The translations under genes and the position numbers were made by a program. The notes beneath the pieces were generated by a model. It did not search any database. It had not been told where the DNA came from and worked only from the letters and a program-made list of their open reading frames with translations. Shown here in pieces: positions 6,942 to 12,631 of a stretch of DNA of 13,223 nt. This DNA is from Prevotellaceae bacterium (GTDB lineage Bacteria; Bacteroidota; Bacteroidia; Bacteroidales; UBA932): the NCBI GenBank assembly GCA_031287815.1, contig JAITSM010000035.1, positions 1 through 13,223 of the forward strand, read 5' to 3'. Positions within the stretch are counted from its first letter, which is position 1; every line of letters starts with the position of its first letter.

Positions 6942-7276
6942 GAATGTGTAGCTCCACATTTCAATTGTGTAGCTCCACATTTCAATTATGTAGCTACACA
7001 TTTCAATTGTGTAGCTCCACATTTCAATTGTGGAGCTACACATTCCGATTGTGTAGCTCCACATTTCAATTGTGGAGCTACACATTTCGATTATGTAGCT
7101 CCACATTTCAATTGTGGAGCTCCACATTTCAATTGTGGAGCTACACATTTCGATTATGTAGCTACACATTTCAATTGTGGAGCTACACATTTCGATTAGG
7201 TAGCTACACATTTCGATTAGGTAGCTACACATTTCAATTGTGGAGCTACACATTTCGATTGTGGAGCTACACAATT
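6942..7276. repeat. 16-unit, 21-bp palindromic minisatellite
   Basis: Sixteen units have AGCT cores at exactly 21-bp spacing from 6950 to 7265, with no insertion or deletion. AGCT is invariant and is flanked by TGT(G/T/A) on the left and (C/A)CACATT on the right, giving palindromes such as TGTAGCTACA and, in unit 9, a perfect TGTGGAGCTCCACA. Linkers are mostly TTCAATTG or TTCGATTG. Variants are linked: every AGCTC unit is followed by a CAATT linker, while most AGCTA units are followed by a CGATT linker. Two plus frames and two minus frames are free of internal stops, which produces long but meaningless open frames. No spacers are present, so it is not CRISPR. Confidence 0.95.
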
Positions 7277-7483
7277 TGCCTTACGGCGGTACAAATTGTT
7301 CGTATTTTAATACCTTTTTATTTTGCATTTTCAATTTTCTTGTTTAAGGTTTAACTTTTAGTTTTTAACTTTTAACTTGGCAGGGTTGCGCGATTACACC
7401 CCTAAGGTTTCCTTGCAACCCCACCCCTGCTTCCAGCTTTTTCTCATTTTTCATTACTATATATATAAGGTATATTTTAAAAG
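7277..7483. other. Intergenic stretch without recognisable gene
   Basis: AT-rich sequence with TTTAACTTTT-type microrepeats (about 7340-7378) and a TATATATA run near 7460. I see no gene, tRNA or clear terminator for the minus-strand gene that ends at 7484. Confidence 0.5.
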
Positions 7484-9457
7484 TCATGGCGCATCTTGCA
7501 CGCAGCGGACGGCCATACCCCAGTTACGAAGCACGGAGGCAGAGAAGCTTGTCGTGCCGCCGGAACTCCATAGCGCAGTGCCTTCGTTCACGGCCCCCGT
7601 TGGGTCGCGAGTCCAGTACGCGGCCAGGGAGCCCACAAAGGCCGGGGCGGGAGCGAGATGCATCGCTCCCAGCTTTTCCCAGCCGTCTGACATAGGCAGT
7701 GGACTGTCCATTTGGGTTAGAGTCGGGTTTCCGGTTAAGAATAAAGCGAACTCGGCAGCGGAAGGCACACGCCAGGGGGTCGGGCACAACTTGTCTGACC
7801 ATTGCATGACCATACACCACGAAAGGTAATTGGCCACATATCCGGGAGTATCACGGCAATCGGCTTTTATGGGGGCGGGGTTCGTGCCAGCGTCAAAGCT
7901 TGTTTTTTGGCAACCGGTAGCGGTTACCGGCGCGGAAATCGTTATCCCATTTTGGGTATAGGTGTCAGTATTTGCAAACCCCACCGTACCCAAAGTGTAG
8001 GAAGACCGGACACAGCCGGTGGCTACCTGTATAATCCCGGTGGCGGAAGCATCAATGCAGCTATGCGTGGTGGTAACGGTATAGGGAAACGTGCCGAATT
8101 GGGTAGGCGTACCGCTAATAGTATAGGTATTCATCGACCATGAACCTGAAACGCCTGGCGGCAATCCGGTAACGGTAGCGCCGGCAGCATTGGTGGTTGC
8201 ATATTTAATTTCCGTCATTGCTACATTATGATCTACCGCCACCCAATCGCTGTCGGAAATCAGGGTAATAGTGGGCGGCGGTATCACGGTGATAACCGTG
8301 TACGCACTGTCGGCACAGCCATATTCCGTCTTCGCTTTCACCCATACCGTCATGCTTCCCGCATTGTACATATTCACGCTGTAAGTGTTGGCCTCATCAT
8401 ATATACATTCCGAAAACCAGTCACATCCGACGGCTGCCGGCGTATCGTTGCCGCAAGTGTAGGGGTTACGCTCGCATCCGCCGCAGTCATAGGTGAAACA
8501 GTAGGAGCCGCCGGCGTTGTTCGCGTCGTTTACCGTTAAGGTAGCGGAAGCGTTGGTGCATAATTTAGCGGGCGGGTTGACAAACGCTACGTCGGGCGTG
8601 GGATGCACGGTAATTTCTATTGGGGTAAGTGCGGTAACCGTGCATCCGCCGTCCGCGTGTTTGGCTTTTAATATATAGGTAGTGGAAGTGGTAGGCGTTA
8701 CTACGGTCGTAGGGCTGCTTCTCCATGTTGCGCCATTATTAAAACTGTAGCTGAAGCTCCCAGAATTGGCAAGGGTAGCTGTTAGCGTGGCGCTCTGCCC
8801 CGCGCAGAGGGTCGTGGCGGAGGAAGTGAAGGCGGTAATTTCGGGCACAGGCGGCACGACGCCCGGCGCGCCGGTAGCGTCGGTCAAGCCGTATATACAA
8901 TTATGATAGGTAGAAGAAGAGACGCTTGCCGTGCTACCGGAATTGTTGCGCTGGGTTTGTATGATAAACGGCGGCGTGCCGTTGAGGGTGTAGCCGCCTT
9001 CTATGGGTTCGGCGTGAGGCGGGCGGTCGCTGGCGTAGGCGCACCAGTTGAACTGCGGGTCATAGCCGCTTAAGTCTACATTGACCCGTACGGTGAGGGT
9101 GGAGGAAAAGGCAGTGTTGTCTGTACTCCCCTGCAGCCAGAAGCCGCTGTCGTTGCCGGATTCCAGCGCGGGCGTGCCAGCGGAATGGTAGGTGGGCGGC
9201 TCCGTGATGCCCGCCCGTTGCCAGCTGCCGGCGGCGGCGTTGTTTTTCATCGGACGGTAATCTATCCAGACCCACAGTTTGGACTGTTCGTTTGCGTTCC
9301 GCGAGCCAGCCGGCCAGGACACGGAAAACGTAACGGTGGGCGTGGCGGCAGCATAATTTGCTCCGACGGACTCAATTTTCACCTTCGACGCCTGCGCGGA
9401 AATGCCCCCTATCCCCCAAAGGGGGAATAATAAGGCGAGTAAAAAATACTTTTTCAT
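7484..9457 (-). CDS. Large secreted multidomain protein with FISUMP C-terminal domain
   Basis: 657-residue secreted protein. Signal peptide 1-22 (ends ISAQ). Residues about 25-175 form an N-terminal module (VKIESVGANYAAATPTVTFS, then KLWVWIDYR). Residues about 205-480 contain Ig/PKD-like repeats, shown by TLCAGQSATLTA, TTYILKAKHADGGC and ITVHPTPDVAF, plus a putative-Ig-like GLPPGVSGSW block. There are also paired Cys clusters (CFTYDCGGCERNPYTCGND). The C terminus (about 485-657) matches the 'Fibrobacter succinogenes major paralogous domain' (FISUMP), with APVTATGC, DCRDTPG, LSWCMVMQW, LCPTPWRVPS and the final WGMAVRCVQ. The FISUMP role is unknown. No T9SS C-terminal sorting domain is seen after it, so it probably leaves the cell by another route or stays surface-bound. 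The signal peptide coding region holds a C-run/G-run hairpin. Confidence 0.88.
   Translation of the reverse strand: MKKYFLLALLFPLWGIGGISAQASKVKIESVGANYAAATPTVTFSVSWPAGSRNANEQSKLWVWIDYRPMKNNAAAGSWQRAGITEPPTYHSAGTPALESGNDSGFWLQGSTDNTAFSSTLTVRVNVDLSGYDPQFNWCAYASDRPPHAEPIEGGYTLNGTPPFIIQTQRNNSGSTASVSSSTYHNCIYGLTDATGAPGVVPPVPEITAFTSSATTLCAGQSATLTATLANSGSFSYSFNNGATWRSSPTTVVTPTTSTTYILKAKHADGGCTVTALTPIEITVHPTPDVAFVNPPAKLCTNASATLTVNDANNAGGSYCFTYDCGGCERNPYTCGNDTPAAVGCDWFSECIYDEANTYSVNMYNAGSMTVWVKAKTEYGCADSAYTVITVIPPPTITLISDSDWVAVDHNVAMTEIKYATTNAAGATVTGLPPGVSGSWSMNTYTISGTPTQFGTFPYTVTTTHSCIDASATGIIQVATGCVRSSYTLGTVGFANTDTYTQNGITISAPVTATGCQKTSFDAGTNPAPIKADCRDTPGYVANYLSWCMVMQWSDKLCPTPWRVPSAAEFALFLTGNPTLTQMDSPLPMSDGWEKLGAMHLAPAPAFVGSLAAYWTRDPTGAVNEGTALWSSGGTTSFSASVLRNWGMAVRCVQDAP
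9404..9425 (-). repeat. C-run/G-run inverted repeat inside the signal-peptide codons
   Basis: C5 (9405-9409), C5 (9413-9417), AAA, then G5 (9421-9425). The G run can pair with either C run. It encodes part of FPLWGIGG in the hydrophobic core of the FISUMP protein signal peptide, 30-55 nt after the start codon. Confidence 0.6.
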
Positions 9458-9460
9458 AAA

Positions 9461-9488
9461 TTTATTGTTTCAAGTTTATTGTTTCAAG
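9461..9488. repeat. 14-bp tandem duplication before the FISUMP gene
   Basis: TTTATTGTTTCAAG occurs twice in a row (9461-9474 and 9475-9488), immediately upstream of the minus-strand ATG at 9457, where it spans the ribosome-binding region. No G-rich Shine-Dalgarno sequence is present. Confidence 0.85.
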
Positions 9489-9549
9489 TTTCCGGCGTTA
9501 CGCTTTCGCACTTTGGCAACTTTTATTCGTTAGTCTGGTATTGGAAATT

Positions 9550-9578
9550 TCTCTTTTCAGAGATAAGGCATAAAATGC
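9550..9578 (-). other. Two small hairpins in the FISUMP leader region
   Basis: TCTCT-TTTC-AGAGA (9550-9563) and GCAT-AAA-ATGC (9568-9578) are perfect short stem-loops between the long hairpin and the coding sequence. They would lie in the 5' leader if transcription starts near 9742. Confidence 0.5.
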
Positions 9579-9597
9579 AACGTGGACAAAACTTATC

Positions 9598-9705
9598 GTA
9601 AATCGGGGTTCTAGACTACCTGTAATATAAATAAGCAAAATCCACGTTTCTCGGTGTGGTTTGTTTTATTCTTATATTACAGAAATTGTCTAGATTTCGA
9701 TTTAC
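9598..9705. repeat. Long imperfect hairpin element, 108 bp (MITE-like or structured leader RNA)
   Basis: Matching arm blocks in order: GTAAATCG (9598-9605) with CGATTTAC (9698-9705); TCTAGAC (9610-9616) with GTCTAGA (9688-9694); CTGTAATATAA (9620-9630) with TTATATTACAG (9672-9682). Further partial pairing of CAAA/CCAC blocks surrounds the loop. ACGTGGA (9580-9586) just outside is perfectly complementary to TCCACGT (9641-9647) in the loop side, giving a possible alternative fold. No ORF is present. It may be a miniature inverted-repeat element or a folded leader of the minus-strand FISUMP transcript. No known riboswitch is recognised. Confidence 0.75.
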
Positions 9706-9744
9706 AGAATAAAAGCACCCAAAATGTTAAAGATCGTAAAACCG

Positions 9745-9766
9745 GCTACAAAGGTAAAAAAGATTT
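9745..9766 (-). promoter_or_regulatory. Leftward promoter block with TACCTTTG
   Basis: On the minus strand, 9756 to 9749 reads TACCTTTG, an exact -7 match. It lies inside GCTACAAAGGTAA (9745-9757), a perfect reverse complement of the rightward block at 9868-9880. If active, it gives the FISUMP gene a leader of about 285 nt that contains the long hairpin. TAATTTTG (9783 to 9776) is a second, weaker candidate. Confidence 0.5.
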
Positions 9767-9793
9767 ACTGATTTACAAAATTACTTTTAGAGG

Positions 9794-9853
9794 AGGTGGA
9801 GGGTAGGAGTGCTGGCGCCAGCCGACTCACAACGCATGACACACGACTCACAA
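9794..9853. repeat. CTGGCGCCAG-centred intergenic element
   Basis: A perfect 10-bp palindrome CTGGCGCCAG (9812-9821) is flanked on the left by purine-rich GGAGGTGGAGGGTAGGAGTG and on the right by GACTCACAAC microrepeats (two copies, 9824-9833 and 9845-9854). The architecture is shared with the elements around 301 and 4952. Confidence 0.6.
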
Positions 9854-9856
9854 CTA

Positions 9857-9880
9857 AAATCTTTTTATTACCTTTGTAGC
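9857..9880 (+). promoter_or_regulatory. Rightward promoter block with TACCTTTG
   Basis: TACCTTTG (9869-9876) matches TAnnTTTG and sits 27 bp before ATG 9904, giving a leader of about 20 nt. The block AAATCTTTTTATTACC plus TTTGTAGC (9857-9880) is a mirror copy of the leftward block. No good -33 TTTG is visible. Confidence 0.65.
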
Positions 9881-9903
9881 GCCGAACGAAAAGAATCGAA
9901 TGT

Positions 9904-10377
9904 ATGGATTATACCGGTAAATATAGCGGCTTGGCCATTGCCGACTATTTAATCGAAAAAGCGCACCGGGACAATAAAAGAATAACCAATCTGGGCGTGT
10001 TGAAAATGATATTTTTTGCGCAGGGTTTCGGTTTCCCCGAATTGCAGATGGCGTTAATTCGCGATGACTTTTACGCGTGGGCGTTTGGCCCTGTAGAGCC
10101 CAGGACCTATGCGGAATTTAAGCAGTATGGCAGTTCAAATATAGTAGTGCCTTCCGGAAAAACTATTATGGAATTAAACGACATAAAAAGTCATCCCGAG
10201 AGGATTCAATTCCTTGATAAAATTTCCGAACTGGCGGATGTAAATCCGTTTGTATTGATGGCGAAAACCCACGAAAGCGGCTCGCCCTGGGAGAATACGG
10301 AATTATATAATAAAATAAATCCGGAACTTATTTGTCAATATTATATGCGTAATTATGGACAATATCAAAGGAGTTGA
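9904..10377 (+). CDS. Panacea-domain (DUF4065/SocA-like) protein, probable antitoxin
   Basis: 157-residue protein that is essentially one Panacea domain. Seen: IADYLIEKA (13-21), ITNLGVLKMIFFAQGF (27-42), the central FYAWAFGPVEPRTYAEFKQYG (57-77), and the trailing helical region with NPFVLMAKTHESGSPW (about 114-129). Panacea proteins include the Caulobacter antitoxin SocA and the antitoxins of PanAT systems, in which one conserved fold neutralises very diverse small toxins; phage GepA relatives also carry it. It has a promoter immediately upstream. Its last 23 bp overlap the next gene, which encodes a small membrane protein. That layout makes an antitoxin role likely, though it is inferred from family and context. 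The ATG at 9904 is preferred over the ATG at 9900, which is out of frame and soon stops. Confidence 0.88.
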   Translation: MDYTGKYSGLAIADYLIEKAHRDNKRITNLGVLKMIFFAQGFGFPELQMALIRDDFYAWAFGPVEPRTYAEFKQYGSSNIVVPSGKTIMELNDIKSHPERIQFLDKISELADVNPFVLMAKTHESGSPWENTELYNKINPELICQYYMRNYGQYQRS

Positions 10378-10738
10378 TGCGTTTATCAAGCATGTAAAGG
10401 AAGAAAATGTGGCGGAAGCAGCCAATGCCGGTTCCGCTACCGACGCTTATTTGGAAACATTATCCTCCTCTATTCAGCGGGAACAAAGGTTTCAGCAGGA
10501 ATTGGAAGATAAAGATGCGGATATTTCCTTGAAAAAAACCTACGGCTGGACGATTATAGCAGTACTGGGCTTGTGGGAGCTTTTTGTGATTGTTATTATC
10601 GCCATTCACTTGGGCAGCAAGGCTGCCAAGCTATCCGACACCGTACTGATTACGCTGCTTACTTCTGCTACGGCAAATATCCTGGCATTGCCGACGATTG
10701 TTTTAAATTATTTGTTTCCCAAACGGCAGAAATCCTGA
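10355..10738 (+). CDS. Small two-transmembrane protein, candidate PanT-type membrane toxin
   Basis: 127 residues. Residues 1-60 are hydrophilic, Glu/Gln-rich and probably helical (SSIQREQRFQQELEDKDADI). Two hydrophobic segments follow at about 65-84 (WTIIAVLGLWELFVIVIIAI) and 96-119 (LITLLTSATANILALPTIVL), then a basic tail (FPKRQKS). No enzyme motif is visible. The start overlaps the end of the Panacea gene by 23 bp in another frame, so the two are translationally coupled. Some PanAT toxins are small membrane proteins, so a membrane-damaging toxin neutralised by the upstream protein is the best guess. A defence effector or a benign membrane partner is also possible. Its last 31 bp overlap the convergent end of ispF. 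Confidence 0.8.
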   Translation: MDNIKGVDAFIKHVKEENVAEAANAGSATDAYLETLSSSIQREQRFQQELEDKDADISLKKTYGWTIIAVLGLWELFVIVIIAIHLGSKAAKLSDTVLITLLTSATANILALPTIVLNYLFPKRQKS

Positions 10739-11208
10739 CGTTGCAACAGCGCTACCGCGTATGCCGATACGCCTTCTTCGCGCCCTACAAACCCCATCCG
10801 TTCGCAGGTGGTGGCTTTAATGGAAATTTGTTCGATAGAAATAGCCAATACTTTCGCCAGCGTTTCGCGCATGGATAAAATATATTCTTTTATCTTTGGC
10901 TTTTCGAGGCACACTACCGTGTCGATATTGTTAATGGTATAACCGGCAGCATGGATAAGCGCAGCGGTTTTTCCCAATAAAATTTTACTGTCTATATTTT
11001 TATAGGCGGCTTCCGTGTCGGGGAAATGCACTCCAATATCGCCCAACGCCGCTGCGCCCAGCAAGGCGTCGCAGATAGCATGTATCAGCGCATCGCCGTC
11101 GGAGTGCGCCACGCAGCCTTTGGCGTGGGGAATAAGCAAACCGCCTAACCAAAAGGGAAGCCCTTCTTGCAGGCGGTGTACGTCAAATCCGTTTCCAATA
11201 CGGAACAT
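10708..11208 (-). CDS. ispF: 2-C-methyl-D-erythritol 2,4-cyclodiphosphate synthase
   Basis: 166-residue enzyme of the MEP (non-mevalonate) isoprenoid pathway. It converts 4-diphosphocytidyl-2-C-methyl-D-erythritol 2-phosphate to the cyclic diphosphate with release of CMP, in the cytoplasm as a homotrimer. Family motifs are complete: GFDVH (zinc ligands Asp9 and His11), HSDGD (35-39), His43 (third zinc ligand), GDIGVHFPD (56-64), EKPK (102-105) and ATTCERMGFVGREEG (132-146) with Thr133/Thr134 and Glu136. Length is slightly above the usual 155-160 because of a short C-terminal tail. It begins 15 bp after the porV stop on the same strand, so the two are probably co-transcribed. No Shine-Dalgarno sequence is visible. 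Its 3' end overlaps the convergent membrane-protein gene by 31 bp. Confidence 0.97.
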   Translation of the reverse strand: MFRIGNGFDVHRLQEGLPFWLGGLLIPHAKGCVAHSDGDALIHAICDALLGAAALGDIGVHFPDTEAAYKNIDSKILLGKTAALIHAAGYTINNIDTVVCLEKPKIKEYILSMRETLAKVLAISIEQISIKATTCERMGFVGREEGVSAYAVALLQRQDFCRLGNK

Positions 11209-11223
11209 TTAAATGAGGTTAGC

Positions 11224-12459
11224 TTAGTATTTTAAAAATTCATTAGATCTCGGCACGTTGGATTGGCGGGAACGCGGAACTTTTCCGAAGTCCACCGACA
11301 AGGTCATGCGGACGGTATTTGCCAGCGGGTTTGAAAATCCCGATACTGTTGGAATCAAATACGCCAAATCTAATGTGAACATTTGGTAGCGTAAGCCGGC
11401 GCCTATAGTAAAATATTTGCGGTTGATACCTTTGTAGTCGTAATAGTAACCGGCACGAAGCATGAATTGGCGGGCATACGTATATTCCATACTTACTCCG
11501 AACATGATTTCCTGCATTTCTTCCTTGAAGCCGTCCGGCGCGTCGCCAAAAGATTGCAGCATTCCTTTTAATATGCCGACATTGTCATCCTTTCCTTGTA
11601 CCACGTTACCTGCGGCGTCGCGTACAGGCGGCGTTGGAATTAAATATTTGCTCAGTTCCACGCCAAACGCCAAATCGTGATAGTAGTTCAGGTTAATCAA
11701 CATTTCCGTACCGATACGCAAGGTGGTCGGCAGGAAATAGGAACGCTCATCATCGCCGGTAGGGGAGTAGGTCATCTTCGAACCGATGTTTGTTATAGCC
11801 GCTCCAATAGCCAGTGTTCCTGTTTTTGCGCCGAAGAAGATGGGTTTATTGTAATATAACCCCAAGTCGGCACCTATGGCGTTAGCGGGTTTCGAGCGCA
11901 CATTCCTGTCGTCGCGATAACCACCGGCCAGGTCGGAACGGAGAAACCGCGCCGTTAAAGACATGGAGAAATTTTCGCCAAGCAAACGAGCATACGAGAA
12001 ATCCAATGCCCATTCGTTCGGGTTACTTGTTTGCAGGTATTGGTTGTCGCTATTTCTAAATTCCAAACTTCCGACAGAAAAATAGCGTAATCCTGCGGCA
12101 ACAGAATTTTTGTTGTCGAATTTGTAATAACCGGTCAAGTAAAGCAAATTGATATTGCTGGCGCCTACATTGCGCAACCAGGGAATATACGAAAGTCCCG
12201 CACCGCCTTCCGATTCGATGAAAGTATATTTAGCGGCGTTCCAATTTTGCGCATTGGCTGTGGGCATAGTCGCTACGCCAATATCTCCAAGCCCGCCGGC
12301 TCGGGCGTCGGGCGCAACAATTAAAATAGGCATGGCAAATTTTATCGGATTGTGGATATCGGATTGTCCGACAAGTTCACCGGGAGTGTCTATTTGCGCA
12401 GTACCTACCGTCCACGATGCAAGTACTATTATTAAAAGGGAAGCGTAACGTTTTACCAT
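11224..12459 (-). CDS. porV: Type IX secretion system outer membrane protein PorV (LptO)
   Basis: 411-residue outer membrane beta-barrel of the FadL-like fold. It has a signal peptide 1-22 (ending GTAQ), then NPIKFAMPILIVAPDARAGGLGDIGVATMPTANAQNWNAAKY, a block typical of PorV, followed by alternating strands. PorV carries T9SS cargo to the PorU sortase on the cell surface. Identity is supported by ispF directly downstream, as in Porphyromonas gingivalis (porU-porV-ispF). The start is ATG 12459; the frame extends to a TTG at 12501, but that codon lies inside the promoter element. About 17 polar residues (VPRSRQS...NEFLKY) follow the last strand. porU is not the upstream neighbour here, where a SulP transporter gene lies instead. 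Confidence 0.93.
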   Translation of the reverse strand: MVKRYASLLIIVLASWTVGTAQIDTPGELVGQSDIHNPIKFAMPILIVAPDARAGGLGDIGVATMPTANAQNWNAAKYTFIESEGGAGLSYIPWLRNVGASNINLLYLTGYYKFDNKNSVAAGLRYFSVGSLEFRNSDNQYLQTSNPNEWALDFSYARLLGENFSMSLTARFLRSDLAGGYRDDRNVRSKPANAIGADLGLYYNKPIFFGAKTGTLAIGAAITNIGSKMTYSPTGDDERSYFLPTTLRIGTEMLINLNYYHDLAFGVELSKYLIPTPPVRDAAGNVVQGKDDNVGILKGMLQSFGDAPDGFKEEMQEIMFGVSMEYTYARQFMLRAGYYYDYKGINRKYFTIGAGLRYQMFTLDLAYLIPTVSGFSNPLANTVRMTLSVDFGKVPRSRQSNVPRSNEFLKY

Positions 12460-12498
12460 AATGCTTTTACTTAAAACTTTTTGTGATTTAACAGGGAA

Positions 12499-12506
12499 CA
12501 AAGGTA
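12499..12506 (-). promoter_or_regulatory. Bacteroidetes -7 promoter element TACCTTTG for porV-ispF
   Basis: On the minus strand, 12506 to 12499 reads TACCTTTG, an exact TAnnTTTG match 39 bp before ATG 12459. Transcription would start near 12492 with a leader of about 33 nt. The promoter shows that porV is not dependent on the upstream SulP gene. Confidence 0.7.
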
Positions 12507-12615
12507 ATAAAATTTTAATGAATTAAAAAAATATAAGCGAAAAGTATCTGTTCCTATAATTTATTTTATATATTGGTTGCTAATTATTAGTTAGTTGTAT
12601 AAACTATTAAAAAGT
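12507..12615. other. AT-rich spacer between porV and the SulP gene
   Basis: Very AT-rich, with no gene visible. It holds only the upstream part of the porV promoter. Confidence 0.5.
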
Positions 12616-12631
12616 GTTAAAAATTTTTAAC
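12616..12631 (-). terminator. Perfect 16-bp AT-rich palindrome at the SulP stop codon
   Basis: GTTAAAAATTTTTAAC is perfectly self-complementary and spans the SulP stop codon. Minus-strand sequence downstream is T-rich (CACTTTTTAATAG). The stem is weak because it is nearly all A-T, so terminator function is only possible. Confidence 0.35.

Noticed and set aside
6942..7276. CRISPR array
   Set aside because: Units are contiguous at 21 bp with no unique spacers, and no cas genes are present.
6737..7354. Long open frames on both strands over the 16-unit array
   Set aside because: They arise only because a 21-bp unit without stops is repeated; the translations are monotonous heptads with no start signal.
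7377..7829. 150-codon plus-strand frame at the end of the FISUMP gene
   Set aside because: It is antisense to the conserved FISUMP domain and has no domain of its own.
9598..9705. Integron attC site or tRNA-like element
   Set aside because: The conserved attC core (GTTRRRY/RYYYAAC) is not present, and no cloverleaf with tRNA consensus loops can be formed.
9550..9742. Known riboswitch (c-di-GMP, TPP, cobalamin) in the FISUMP leader
   Set aside because: None of the conserved core motifs of these classes is visible, so only a generic structured leader can be claimed.
9745..9880. Invertible (phase-variable) promoter segment
   Set aside because: Both arms carry outward-firing promoters, so inversion would leave the arrangement unchanged, and no recombinase gene is nearby.
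12460..12501. Extended porV start at TTG 12501
   Set aside because: The extension overlaps the TACCTTTG promoter box and precedes a normal signal peptide that begins at ATG 12459.
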